Source: Flavobacterium aurantiibacter
Lineage (GTDB): Bacteria; Bacteroidota; Bacteroidia; Flavobacteriales; Flavobacteriaceae
Length of the DNA: 40,718 bases
Assembly (NCBI RefSeq): GCF_002251775.1
Contig: NZ_NOXX01000220.1
Span: 23,091 to 63,808 of the forward strand
Reading direction: 5' to 3'
The first letter of the stretch is position 1; the number at the start of each line of letters is the position of its first letter. The notes beneath the pieces are model-generated. The model searched no databases. It saw only the letters and a program-made list of their open reading frames with translations, and was not told the origin of the DNA. Position numbers and translations under genes: made by a program. Shown here one piece after another: positions 8,568-16,682 of the stretch.

Positions 8568-8601
8568 TTGCAACTTTACAAGCATATATGCACTAATTTT
8601 G
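8568..8601 (+). promoter_or_regulatory. Promoter of the MBL-rhodanese gene
   Basis: TTG (8568-8570), a 23-bp spacer and TAATTTTG (8594-8601) fit the Bacteroidota consensus, at the long end of the spacing range. The predicted start of transcription, near 8608, is about 8 nt before ATG 8616. Confidence 0.6.
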
Positions 8602-8615
8602 GACAAATTTTGAAT

Positions 8616-10004
8616 ATGGTAATTCGACAAATTTATACGCCTTGTTTGGCACAAGCCAGTTACTTTTTGGCTTCCGATGGAGAGGCCGCTGTTTTTGATC
8701 CATTGCGCGAAACACAGCCTTATATCGCCGAAGCACAGCAGCTTAACGCAGAAGTAAAATACGTTTTTGAAACGCATTTTCATGCAGATTTTGTTTCAGG
8801 ACATCTCGATTTAGCTGCGAAAACCGGCGCTTCGATTGTTTACGGACCAAATGCTACGCCTAGTTTTGAGGCGTTGATTGCAAACGATTCGCAAGAATTT
8901 TACGTGGGTAAGTGCAAGATACAAGTATTGCACACGCCGGGTCACACTTTGGAAAGCAGCTGTTATTTAATTCATGATGAAGACGGAAAACCAACGTATT
9001 TAATTACGGGCGATACGTTATTTATTGGCGATGTGGGTCGACCTGATTTGGCACAAGATACAGCTGCCGACTTAACTTCGGAGATTCTTGCCGGAATGTT
9101 GTACGATTCGTTGCGTGCCAAAATATGGCCATTACCCGACGATTTGGTAATATATCCGAGTCACGGTGCTGGTTCGGCCTGTGGGAAAAATATGAGCAAG
9201 GAAACCTTTGATACTTTAGGACATCAAAAGCAAGTAAATTATGCTTTGAATCCGAGTTTAAGTAGAGAAGGATTTATAGCAGAATTGTTGGATGGATTGG
9301 CAAATCCGCCGGCGTACTTTCCGCAAAATGTATTTTTGAATGCAAAGGGCTACGATGCCTTAGATCATGTTTTAGAGCAATCGTTAAACCCACTTTCTGC
9401 GGAAGCATTTCGCACGGCAGCCGAGGCAACGGATGTTTTGATTTTGGATGTACGTCACGAAACAGAATTCACGGCCGCGCATATTCCCGGAAGTATTTTT
9501 ATTGGTTTAAACGGAACGTTTGCTCCTTGGGTGGGATCGGTTTTAGAAGACGTAAACCGAAAGATCTTGTTAGTAACGCCTGTGGGTAAAGAACAAGAAG
9601 CGATTACGCGTTTGGCTCGTGTTGGTTTCGACGGCGTTATTGGCTATCTAGACGGAGGTTTTGAATCGTGGCAAGCAGCTGGATTTGAAACAGATTTTAT
9701 CGAAAATATTTCTCCGGAAGCTTTTGCTGAAGTTTTAAGCGAAGAAACAACTGTTGTCGATGCGCGTAAACCTTCGGAGTATCAATCGGGGCATGTAACT
9801 AACGCCTTGAATTTGCCGTTAGATTCGATTAATAGTGCCATACAAGACTTTCCAAAATCTAAATTTTATGTGCATTGCGCGGGCGGATATCGTTCGGTAA
9901 TTGCCGCTTCGGTATTGAAGAAGAACGGTAATCATCATGCCGTAAATGTATTGTTAGGAATGAATGGAATTCGCAAAACCGAATTGCCTGTAGTAAGCGT
10001 TTAA
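8616..10004 (+). CDS. Metallo-beta-lactamase fold hydrolase with two rhodanese domains (persulfide dioxygenase-like)
   Basis: A 462-residue cytoplasmic enzyme. The MBL domain (1 to about 240) has HFHADFVSGH (H54, H56, D58), HTPGHTLESSCY and GDTLFIGDVGRPDL. This is the ETHE1/Blh pattern of non-haem iron persulfide dioxygenases, which oxidise glutathione or other low-molecular-weight persulfides to sulfite. Two rhodanese domains follow. The first (about 265-365) has a TPVGKE segment where a catalytic Cys would be expected, so it looks inactive. The second (about 370-462) has the active loop VHCAGGYRS with Cys421. This resembles CstB-type sulfide detoxification fusions. The start is ATG 8616; an upstream in-frame TTG at 8568 is better read as a -33 promoter box. 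The gene stands alone. Confidence 0.88.
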   Translation: MVIRQIYTPCLAQASYFLASDGEAAVFDPLRETQPYIAEAQQLNAEVKYVFETHFHADFVSGHLDLAAKTGASIVYGPNATPSFEALIANDSQEFYVGKCKIQVLHTPGHTLESSCYLIHDEDGKPTYLITGDTLFIGDVGRPDLAQDTAADLTSEILAGMLYDSLRAKIWPLPDDLVIYPSHGAGSACGKNMSKETFDTLGHQKQVNYALNPSLSREGFIAELLDGLANPPAYFPQNVFLNAKGYDALDHVLEQSLNPLSAEAFRTAAEATDVLILDVRHETEFTAAHIPGSIFIGLNGTFAPWVGSVLEDVNRKILLVTPVGKEQEAITRLARVGFDGVIGYLDGGFESWQAAGFETDFIENISPEAFAEVLSEETTVVDARKPSEYQSGHVTNALNLPLDSINSAIQDFPKSKFYVHCAGGYRSVIAASVLKKNGNHHAVNVLLGMNGIRKTELPVVSV

Positions 10005-10033
10005 ATAAGTGTAGAATTGTGGTGTGAAATAGG

Positions 10034-10041
10034 TATTTTTG
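10034..10041 (+). promoter_or_regulatory. Candidate -7 element for the tandem tlpA operon
   Basis: TATTTTTG matches TAnnTTTG. The nearest TTG (10017-10019) is 14 bp upstream, shorter than the usual 17-23. The implied leader before ATG 10080 is about 30 nt. Confidence 0.4.
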
Positions 10042-10079
10042 CACCTTCAAAACAAATAAATAGAATTAACTGATTAATT

Positions 10080-11201
10080 ATGACTAAAAAAGTGATTTTC
10101 GGCTTACTGGCAGCCGTGTCCATCGTTGCGTGCAGTAAAGTTGGCGAAAATGAATTTATCATTACCGGAGAAGCTAAAGGTGTGAAAGACAGCACGAATG
10201 TTGTTTTGCAAAAGCAAGATTCTACTGGAATCGTTTCTATTGATACTGTTAAAGTTATCGATGGTAAGTTTAAAATTGAAGGTCAAGTTAAAGAGCCGTA
10301 CTTACACTTTATTGCCATTAACGGTATTCAAGGTGGTGTGCCTTTGATTTTGGAATCGGGTGAAATTAACGTAAAAGTGAACAAAGATTCCGTTCAAAAC
10401 TCAACCGTTGGTGGAACTAAAAACAACGATTACTTGACGGATTACAGCAATAAGAGCAAAGAAATCAACAAAAAGATGATGGCTTTCCAGAAAGCAAACA
10501 TGGAGAAGTTCAATCAAGCTCGTGCTGCAAACGACACGGTTACGATGAACGACCTTATGAAGAAAAACAATCAGTTTGGTGAGCAGTTGAAAAACATGAG
10601 TTTTAAACACATCGATAAAAATAAAGATTCGTTCTTGTCGGTTTATTTCATCAACCAGTTTATCAACCAGCCTGATGCTGATTTAGCGAAATTGGAGAAG
10701 CAATTCAACGCCTTGACAGATGATTTGAAGAAAACTTCAGTTGGTAAGAAAATCAAAGAACGTTTTGAAGCCATCAACAATACTAAAGTAGGTAGCACTG
10801 CTCCTGACTTTTCGGCTAAAACTCCAGATGGAAAAACGGTGTCTTTGAAGCAATCGCTAGGTAAACTTACCATCATCGATTTCTGGGCTTCTTGGTGTCA
10901 GCCTTGTCGTCAGGAAAATCCAGCTATGGTAGCGCTTTACAATGAGTTTAGTCCAAAAGGTTTAAAAATCATTGGTGTTAGCTTAGATAGCGAGGCTAAA
11001 GCGTGGACAGAGGCTATTGAGAAAGACAAGTTAACGTGGACACAAGTTGCAAATTTGAAACCACAGTCTGATCCAATCGCCCGTAAATATAATATTTCTC
11101 AAATTCCAACTACTTATTTGTTGGATGCAAAAGGCAAAATCATTGCTGTGAATTTGAGAGGTGAGGAGTTAAAAGCAAAGGTACAATCCCTTTTAAACTA
11201 A
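10080..11201 (+). CDS. TlpA-family thiol-disulfide oxidoreductase lipoprotein with DUF4369 domain
   Basis: A 373-residue exported protein. The signal peptide ends in a lipobox with Cys18 (SIVAC), so it is probably anchored in a membrane facing the periplasm. Residues 24-110 form a beta-rich DUF4369 domain. A charged helical linker follows (about 115-235), then an AhpC/TSA-type thioredoxin domain with the redox motif WCQPC (C273/C276) and the cis-Pro segment ISQIPTTYLLD. Such proteins reduce periplasmic disulfides, for example in apocytochromes or oxidised proteins, with electrons from a DsbD-like carrier. The next gene, 1 nt away, encodes a close paralogue, so the two arose by tandem duplication and are co-transcribed. 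Confidence 0.9.
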   Translation: MTKKVIFGLLAAVSIVACSKVGENEFIITGEAKGVKDSTNVVLQKQDSTGIVSIDTVKVIDGKFKIEGQVKEPYLHFIAINGIQGGVPLILESGEINVKVNKDSVQNSTVGGTKNNDYLTDYSNKSKEINKKMMAFQKANMEKFNQARAANDTVTMNDLMKKNNQFGEQLKNMSFKHIDKNKDSFLSVYFINQFINQPDADLAKLEKQFNALTDDLKKTSVGKKIKERFEAINNTKVGSTAPDFSAKTPDGKTVSLKQSLGKLTIIDFWASWCQPCRQENPAMVALYNEFSPKGLKIIGVSLDSEAKAWTEAIEKDKLTWTQVANLKPQSDPIARKYNISQIPTTYLLDAKGKIIAVNLRGEELKAKVQSLLN

Positions 11202-11202
11202 T

Positions 11203-12315
11203 ATGAAAAAGCTACTATTGCCTATTTTAGGCTTGTTTTTATTGGCATTTGCAGTTGTAAATGGCGATTTCCAGATTCAAGGAACTGCCAACGGACTCGA
11301 AGGCAAAACAATCGTTTTCCGAAAGCAAGACGAAAAGTTAGGCTTGGTGGCAGTTGACAGTGCAAAAGTTGTTAACGGAAAATTCTCTTGGAAAGGTAAA
11401 GTAACTGAGCCGGAAATTTATTTTGCTGAAATTAAAGATACAGAAAGCCGTGTTGCTTTCATCTTGGAGAGCGGTAAAATTGAAATTACACTCTTAAAAG
11501 ACAGCATTGGAAGCAGTGTTATTGGGGGAACGCAAAACAACAAAGATCTACAAGGATTCAATGTTAAAGCAATGACGATTTCGCGGAAAATTCAAAAATT
11601 CCAAGAAACCAATAACGAAAAGATGCAGCAAGCACAGAAAAGCAACGACACCGCTACTGTGAATAGCCTCATGAAGGAATTTGGGAACTACCAAAAAGAA
11701 CTTATGAATATGGCTGCTGAATTTCCAAAGAAAAACCCAAAGTCGTTTATCTCGGTTCTGTTTGTCGACAATATGTTCAATGCGCCTGAAGTTGATATCG
11801 AAGAAATCAAAAAAGTTTACAATAGTTTGGATGCTAAAATCCGTGCTACAAAACCAGGTTTGAAAGTTTTGAAGAAAATTCAGGATTACCGCTCAGTAAA
11901 TATTGGCGATCAGGCACCCGATTTTTCCGCTGCTAGCCCCGATGGTAAAACAATAAGCTTAAAGGAGTCGCTCGGTAAAGTTACCATAATCGATTTCTGG
12001 GCCAGTTGGTGCGGTCCGTGTCGACGTGAGAATCCAAATGTTGTGAAACTGTATAACGAGTTTCATGCCAAAGGATTGAACATTATCGGTGTATCACTCG
12101 ATAAAGACGCAGCTAAGTGGAAAGAGGCTATTGAAAAAGACCAACTTGCTTGGCCACATATTTCAAACCTCATGTTTTGGGACGAACCCATTGCAGCAAC
12201 TTACGGCGTAAAGAGTATTCCGGCAACTTTCATCCTTGATGAAAATGGAAAAATTATTGCACGTGATTTACGAGGCGAAGAACTTCGCGCTAAAATTGCA
12301 AGTATTTTAAAGTAA
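11203..12315 (+). CDS. TlpA-family thiol-disulfide oxidoreductase with DUF4369 domain (paralogue, no lipobox)
   Basis: A 370-residue paralogue of the preceding gene, aligned along its full length: DUF4369 domain, helical linker, then a thioredoxin domain with WCGPC (C270/C273) and the cis-Pro segment SIPATFILD. Unlike its neighbour it has no lipobox cysteine. Its N-terminus, with KKLLLPILGLFLLAFAVV, looks like an ordinary signal peptide or an anchor. The first copy is therefore a lipoprotein and this one soluble or membrane-anchored, which suggests different locations or clients. The active-site dipeptide also differs (GP here, QP in the first copy), and this is known to tune thioredoxin redox potential. 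A terminator follows 17 nt after the stop. Confidence 0.9.
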   Translation: MKKLLLPILGLFLLAFAVVNGDFQIQGTANGLEGKTIVFRKQDEKLGLVAVDSAKVVNGKFSWKGKVTEPEIYFAEIKDTESRVAFILESGKIEITLLKDSIGSSVIGGTQNNKDLQGFNVKAMTISRKIQKFQETNNEKMQQAQKSNDTATVNSLMKEFGNYQKELMNMAAEFPKKNPKSFISVLFVDNMFNAPEVDIEEIKKVYNSLDAKIRATKPGLKVLKKIQDYRSVNIGDQAPDFSAASPDGKTISLKESLGKVTIIDFWASWCGPCRRENPNVVKLYNEFHAKGLNIIGVSLDKDAAKWKEAIEKDQLAWPHISNLMFWDEPIAATYGVKSIPATFILDENGKIIARDLRGEELRAKIASILK

Positions 12316-12332
12316 AAAGTGCATATCAAATC

Positions 12333-12366
12333 AAAAGGCTTCCAGTTTTGGGAGCTTTTTTGTTTT
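12333..12366 (+). terminator. Terminator of the tandem tlpA operon
   Basis: AAAAGGCTTCC (12333-12343) pairs with GGGAGCTTTTT (12350-12360), with two G-U wobbles, and continues into a T-rich run to 12366. Confidence 0.75.
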
Positions 12367-12501
12367 AGCATTAGCCGATTTTAGGTACAGCATATCAATT
12401 TAAAGTCCTGCTCGACTTTTGCTGCTTTTTAGCTGCCTAAAAACGTCGGTAACCAACCCTAATTCAAATCCAGTTATCAGACTATTTAAAAACTAGATTT
12501 T

Positions 12502-13161
12502 CTAAAACAAACTAAGCTGCGCATCAGGTTCCAAAGGTTCAGCCACAGCCTTTAGCTTAATTTTATTTCTGTTTTCAAACGAAGTTATAGATTCGCGTTG
12601 CAGCCACAAACCTACTTCCTCAGCTTCTAAAACAACGGGCATGCGTTTTTTGCTGTTGTGAATTTCGGCCATTAATTCGTTTGCCTGTGTGGTAATAATT
12701 GAAAAGCTCAGAAAACGTTTCCCCCAATTTTCGTAGCTATTGAAAATACAGGCGAGCGATAACAAGTTGTCGCTAGTTGCAGAAATTTCAAATAAGCGTT
12801 TTTGTTTGCCTTTTGCATCCAGCCATTGGTATTCAAAAAACGATTGTACAGGCAGTATACAGCGGTTGTTCAACGACGACTTAAAAACGGCTTTTTCCGC
12901 CAATGTTTCAATTCGAGCATTCAAAGTATTGGTTTCTTTGCGAAAAGCGTCGACAGATTTTGCGAAATCAGGAATGAGTCCCCAGATGCCAAAATCGGCA
13001 GTATTTGGCAGTATCAACGGTAGTTCGGGATAGCTAAAACCGCTAACTTTTGCTCGGTGTGTTTCGTCGGGAGCAATAGCGCCGTTTTTATCTTTGAATT
13101 TCTTGCGGTATTGCTTTTCGATAGTCGACAGTTTTTGAACGGGATTTACAAAATAGCACAT
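12502..13161 (-). CDS. SOS response-associated peptidase family protein (SRAP; YedK/HMCES-like)
   Basis: A 219-residue SRAP domain protein. Cys2 follows the initiator methionine (MCYFVNP). In this family the Met is removed and Cys2 forms a thiazolidine crosslink with abasic sites in single-stranded DNA, shielding them. Other conserved features are NRCILPVQSFFEYQW, which contains the catalytic Glu region, a C-I-F segment, and IHNSKKRMPVVL, with the conserved His. Length and motif order fit the family. It lies downstream of the thiamine pyrophosphokinase gene, with a 35-bp gap on the same strand, so the two may be co-transcribed although their functions are unrelated. No LexA-like operator is evident. 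Confidence 0.9.
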   Translation of the reverse strand: MCYFVNPVQKLSTIEKQYRKKFKDKNGAIAPDETHRAKVSGFSYPELPLILPNTADFGIWGLIPDFAKSVDAFRKETNTLNARIETLAEKAVFKSSLNNRCILPVQSFFEYQWLDAKGKQKRLFEISATSDNLLSLACIFNSYENWGKRFLSFSIITTQANELMAEIHNSKKRMPVVLEAEEVGLWLQRESITSFENRNKIKLKAVAEPLEPDAQLSLF

Positions 13162-13196
13162 ACCAACTTTGGTTTAATTTTTTGGATAAGAAACAA

Positions 13197-13856
13197 TTAG
13201 TCCCAACATTCCATGAGCAGTAAATCGCCCGATTCGTGTTCTATTTTTACGATACCGTCATCGGCGGCGGCGTTGCTGTTTCCGTTTCGGTAACCCAATG
13301 TAAGCGATTCGTTATTAAGCGGGTACAGCAAGTTTACAGTTCGAATGCTGTTCACTAAACCAAGGGGAACGAGCGATAATACAGTATTTTTCGGATACCA
13401 TTTTTCGAATTTTCGCGGCAAAAGTATCACCCGAGAATAGTCGTCGTAAACGGTGATTTTTAACGATTCGCGATAAGGTGCCAGCAGCGATAAGTTGCAA
13501 AACGCATGATCGGCTCGGCGTCCGGTAGCCCAAACCACATTCACGGCCGGATGTCCGTTTGCAATAAGATAATCGAATGCTTTTTCGAGATCGGTTTTGT
13601 TTTGATCGGGTGCCGAGATAAATTTTAAATCAGTCTGATTTTCAGCGATAAGCGCTTTTGTTATCGAGTCGAAATCGCCTAAAACAATATCTACTTTTAT
13701 ACGTTTCGCGAGTAGCCTTTCGATTGCCCCATCGAGTGCCACTACTACGGGCGACCATTCGAGTAGCTGTCCGAGCAGTTCGTCGCTGCATGCGGCACCG
13801 TTGGCAATGATGAGCGCCGGTTCCTGATTGTCTTTAACGATATGATGTGACGACAC
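13197..13856 (-). CDS. Thiamine pyrophosphokinase
   Basis: A 219-residue enzyme that transfers pyrophosphate from ATP to thiamine, giving thiamine pyrophosphate in the cytoplasm. Recognisable elements are ALIIANGAAC near the N-terminus, VVVALDGAIERL, the metal-binding motif VLGDFDSI, the conserved DQNKTDLEKA segment and the WATGRRADHAFCNLSLL substrate loop, followed by a C-terminal beta-rich region with VLSLVPLG. I chose GTG 13856, which gives an N-terminus of SSHHIVKDNQEPALII. The frame stays open to a GTG at 13919, but those 21 residues do not look like the family. No thiamine biosynthesis genes or TPP riboswitch were seen nearby, so this is probably a salvage or last-step gene. Confidence 0.88.
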   Translation of the reverse strand: MSSHHIVKDNQEPALIIANGAACSDELLGQLLEWSPVVVALDGAIERLLAKRIKVDIVLGDFDSITKALIAENQTDLKFISAPDQNKTDLEKAFDYLIANGHPAVNVVWATGRRADHAFCNLSLLAPYRESLKITVYDDYSRVILLPRKFEKWYPKNTVLSLVPLGLVNSIRTVNLLYPLNNESLTLGYRNGNSNAAADDGIVKIEHESGDLLLMECWD

Positions 13857-13981
13857 GAGTTTCAAAATTCTATGAGTTCCAAAGGAAAACAATTCTTTGC
13901 AAGAAACAAAATGCACCACTGCCGCAGGTTCGCAAGTGTTGAAATTAGTCCATAAGTAATTAGGAAATCCCCAAATTTTCT

Positions 13982-14061
13982 AATCTTTAAATCTTTAAAT
14001 CTTTAAATCTTTCAATCTTTCAATCTTTCAATCTTTCAATCTTTCAATCTCGAAATCTTTC
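13982..14061. repeat. Tandem 8-bp repeat, ten units of AATCTTT(A/C)
   Basis: Three AATCTTTA units are followed by five AATCTTTC, one degenerate AATCTCGA and one more AATCTTTC. The array lies in the 484-bp gap between the thiamine pyrophosphokinase start and the 3' end of the DUF3570 gene. The unit is not a multiple of three and no gene spans it. The A-to-C switch is shared by consecutive units, as expected from expansion by slippage. Confidence 0.95.
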
Positions 14062-14280
14062 CTTCTTCCGGCCAGCTTTTCCCGCCATTTGTTTCAAGTA
14101 CGCACCAAAACGGGGTATTTTGCACGTGCAGCTCACGGCTTCTTTCAGTCGCCGCAGCTTTCGGCAAAATAGCCCGTTTTGCTTTGCGCGCTTTCCACGT
14201 CTGTCGGGGCTGGAAAATCCGTAACCAACGTTTAGTGGAAAAAAGTGCTATAAAGAAAGTTAACTTTGGCTTTTGTAACC
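14062..14280. repeat. Noncoding GC-rich element next to the 8-bp array (possible dispersed repeat)
   Basis: The segment is clearly GC-richer than the flanking array and the AT-rich DNA near 13960. It is open on the minus strand (84 codons, 14036-14290), but that frame runs into the 8-bp array and has a composition unlike real proteins (many W, K, R, P), so it is probably not a gene. From memory, similar intergenic segments recur beside short AATCTTTC-like arrays in flavobacterial genomes. This window has only one copy, so dispersal cannot be shown here. Nothing is seen in 14280-14340. Confidence 0.4.
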
Positions 14281-14340
14281 AATCGGGCAAGTTTTCTCGC
14301 TCGATTAACTTTAACTAGAATCGATAATTGTTGCGTTTCC

Positions 14341-15522
14341 CTAAACCTTATACTTCAAATTTACACTAGCAATATTGGCGTTTAAATCGGTACTGCGGTC
14401 GTAATGTCCTACACGAAATTCGAGCATGGCCCAATGCGGGTTTCCAAACAAGCCGTTCTCCGGCGCCATCCGAACACCAATTCCGTAAAAATTACTGTGA
14501 AAAGGCGATAAGTCGTAGTTGCTCGTACGGTACTGCTCCGCTGCTGTGTGCTCGCCGTACGCTTTAAAATACTTAATTCGCGTCTGGTCGTAATAGCGAT
14601 AAAAAGGCGTTAGCGAGAAAAAAGGCGTGATTTTTACTGGCAATTCCAATTCTGCGGTATGCGATTGCATATCCCAATCATCCGTATAAAAACGATAAAA
14701 AGCACGAACAATTAAATGATCGCCAAGGAAATAAGACAACCTACCTCCAATCGGAATTTTCGTTCGCGTATCGGGTAAATTCTCCTGCGATACCGTACCA
14801 TCGTTCAGATATACACGGTGAAAAGGCAAACTCAAATACCCAGTTTGTTGCACGTAATCGGCCGTTAAGCTTACTTGCAAATTCTTATTAATTGCCTGTG
14901 CATAACTCAAACTTCCTGCAAACGTATTCCGTGCTTCCGTTCCGCCGTCGTCCTGACCCTGACGTAGCTCTATCGGTTTGATAATCTTTACCTGATCGAG
15001 AAACGCCTGAAATCGTGCGGTAAATTCGCCGTTTCGGTCTTTCGTTTTTTGAATGAATGCCGCAGTTCCGTTAAACGATTGGTAATCGTATTCGGTCGAC
15101 GATCCCACGCCAATAGCAAACGAACGTCCTTTGTCTATCTGCTCAGCAGTATACAACAAACTAGGATACACGCGAATATCTGAAGATGATGCCGAAGTAT
15201 TGGCTTGTAAATCAACGCGATCCGAGGAAGCCGACGTGTAATGATCCACACCAATTTCTACATCCAACGTATGTTTCTTTCCCGTCTTGCCGTATTTCAC
15301 TAAAGTTACATCAATCACATTGGCAATGTCGGTTAGTTTTTGCGAACCAATACCGCCTGTAACCGAAGCATTATCGCCATTTTGCCGGTAATACGACGAA
15401 ACGAGATTAACCTCCTCGATTTTTAATTTAGTGGGTTTGTAACCGGTTGAGTCTTTTGGCGTTTGTGCCTGTATTTTGAAAAAAGCGAGCAAAGCCAAGC
15501 CGCTGATAACTATTTTTTTCAT
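14341..15522 (-). CDS. DUF3570 domain-containing outer-membrane protein
   Basis: A 393-residue protein with a signal peptide (1-19, ending IQAQ). The rest is a run of amphipathic strands rich in Tyr, Phe and Arg, with alternating turns such as GVRMAPENGLF and ending LNANIASVNLKYKV. This is typical of an outer-membrane beta-barrel and matches DUF3570. It is the last gene of a four-gene minus-strand operon after thioredoxin, apbE and a DUF4266 lipoprotein, 18 nt downstream of the last. In this context it may be a pore or docking protein for the small lipoprotein or its cofactor. No function has been shown that I know of. Confidence 0.85.
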   Translation of the reverse strand: MKKIVISGLALLAFFKIQAQTPKDSTGYKPTKLKIEEVNLVSSYYRQNGDNASVTGGIGSQKLTDIANVIDVTLVKYGKTGKKHTLDVEIGVDHYTSASSDRVDLQANTSASSSDIRVYPSLLYTAEQIDKGRSFAIGVGSSTEYDYQSFNGTAAFIQKTKDRNGEFTARFQAFLDQVKIIKPIELRQGQDDGGTEARNTFAGSLSYAQAINKNLQVSLTADYVQQTGYLSLPFHRVYLNDGTVSQENLPDTRTKIPIGGRLSYFLGDHLIVRAFYRFYTDDWDMQSHTAELELPVKITPFFSLTPFYRYYDQTRIKYFKAYGEHTAAEQYRTSNYDLSPFHSNFYGIGVRMAPENGLFGNPHWAMLEFRVGHYDRSTDLNANIASVNLKYKV

Positions 15523-15540
15523 CGAATGTTCTTTTGGGAA

Positions 15541-15759
15541 TTAATTACAACCACAGCCACCGCCTACTTTTCCGGAACTTGCTCCACCAGAGCCTTCGCG
15601 GTAACTCTGAAAAGACAACTCCGTTTTTGAAACCTTGCGCGGCGCCAGTGTCATTTCGCTGTCGTTAATTTTTGATTTTTGATAGCCTTTTAACGACGTG
15701 CAATTTGCGCCAGTAAACGATACAAGCGCGAGAATTGCCAGCTGAAACAGATTTTTCAT
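15541..15759 (-). CDS. DUF4266 small lipoprotein with GGGCGCN C-terminus
   Basis: A 72-residue protein. The first 19 residues form a signal peptide ahead of Cys20 (TGANC), a weak lipobox, so it is probably a lipoprotein. The middle part (KGYQKSKINDSEMTLAPRK) fits DUF4266. The tail is Gly/Ser-rich and ends GGGCGCN, with Cys69 and Cys71. Residues 55-61 read EGSGGAS, close to the ApbE flavinylation motif D-x-x-(S/T)-G-A-(S/T), with E for D and G for S/T. The gene overlaps apbE by 4 bp, so the two are translationally coupled. I infer that it is a candidate substrate for flavin attachment or metal binding at the tail, acting with the thioredoxin and the DUF3570 barrel. That is not proven. Confidence 0.85.
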   Translation of the reverse strand: MKNLFQLAILALVSFTGANCTSLKGYQKSKINDSEMTLAPRKVSKTELSFQSYREGSGGASSGKVGGGCGCN

Positions 15760-16679
15760 TTTAATTGAATTTGACTGGTTTTAAATAAATTGTTCTGATC
15801 ATCTATAACAATAGCATGAACTTCAGGAATTTGCTCGATGAGGTACAAGCCACTTTTTATTCCCATGACGCTCACGGGCGTTGCCAGCGCGTCGGCCAGC
15901 TCGGCATTTGGTGCGATGATCGTTACACTTTTAATGCCTTGAACCGGTAATCCGGTCTTTGGATTTATCGTATGCGAATAACGTTTTCCGTTAATCGTTA
16001 TAAATTTTTCGTAAGTGCCCGACGTGGCGATCGCTCTGTTCGAAATACTGAGATACGAAAACGGTGCATCTCTCAAATCCGGATGTGCAATTCCCACTGT
16101 CCACGGATTTCCATTGGGCTGCGTTCCCCACGCACACAAATCGCCGCTCGCATTCACAATACCGTCTGTTACACCGGCTTTTTGAAGCACCAATTTCACC
16201 TTTTCGGCAGCAAAGCCTTTCCCAATGCCTCCAAATCCAAGGCGCATGCCCTTTTCTTTCAGAAAAACTGTTTTCTCCGATTCGTTTAAAATCACATTTT
16301 TGTAATTCACTAAATGCACACTTTGCAAGGCTTTTTCTGGCGAGGGTAGGGAAGTCATCGTTCGATCAAAATTCCATAAACTCTTGTCAATGCCGCCGTA
16401 TGTTATGTCGAACGCACCTTGCGTTATTTCCGAAAGGAATAAAGATCGTTGTATTAAATCAAAAGTCTCATCGGATACACAAACAGCCGCAATGCCAGCC
16501 TGCGCGTTTATCTGCGCCGTTTCACTGGTTTCGCTATAGGTAGTTAGTATTTTTTCAATGCGTTTTACTTCTGCGACAGCTGCAGCAACCAATTCTTTAA
16601 AGGCAGCTTCACTAGCAGTTACCATGGAAAACGTGAACATGTTTCCCATAAGTTTTTCGCTATGTGTGAAGGTCTCCAT
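15756..16679 (-). CDS. apbE: FAD:protein FMN transferase (ApbE)
   Basis: A 307-residue ApbE-family enzyme that transfers FMN from FAD to a Ser/Thr of a target protein. Visible motifs are GNMFTFSMV at the start, FDITYGG, GFGGIGKGFAAEKV, NASGDLCAWG, SGTYEKF, HTINPKTGLP and the metal-binding segment DALATPVSVMG. No signal peptide or lipobox is visible, whereas many ApbE proteins are exported; it may act in the cytoplasm or be exported by another route. It starts 3 nt after the thioredoxin stop and overlaps the DUF4266 lipoprotein gene by 4 bp. No Nqr, Rnf or FMN-binding-domain gene is nearby, so its substrate is probably encoded in this operon or elsewhere. Confidence 0.92.
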   Translation of the reverse strand: METFTHSEKLMGNMFTFSMVTASEAAFKELVAAAVAEVKRIEKILTTYSETSETAQINAQAGIAAVCVSDETFDLIQRSLFLSEITQGAFDITYGGIDKSLWNFDRTMTSLPSPEKALQSVHLVNYKNVILNESEKTVFLKEKGMRLGFGGIGKGFAAEKVKLVLQKAGVTDGIVNASGDLCAWGTQPNGNPWTVGIAHPDLRDAPFSYLSISNRAIATSGTYEKFITINGKRYSHTINPKTGLPVQGIKSVTIIAPNAELADALATPVSVMGIKSGLYLIEQIPEVHAIVIDDQNNLFKTSQIQLK

Positions 16680-16682
16680 GAT

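Noticed and set aside
12426..12443. TTTTTAG-CTGC-CTAAAAA hairpin as terminator of the SRAP gene
   Set aside because: Seven A/T-rich pairs without a following T tract on the minus strand; left uncalled.
13982..14061. CRISPR-like array
   Set aside because: Units are 8 bp, contiguous and without spacers; no cas genes are near.
14036..14290. 84-codon open frame on the minus strand through the GC-rich element
   Set aside because: It starts or ends in the 8-bp array, has an odd composition rich in W, K, R and P, and no promoter, so it is more likely a chance frame in a noncoding element.
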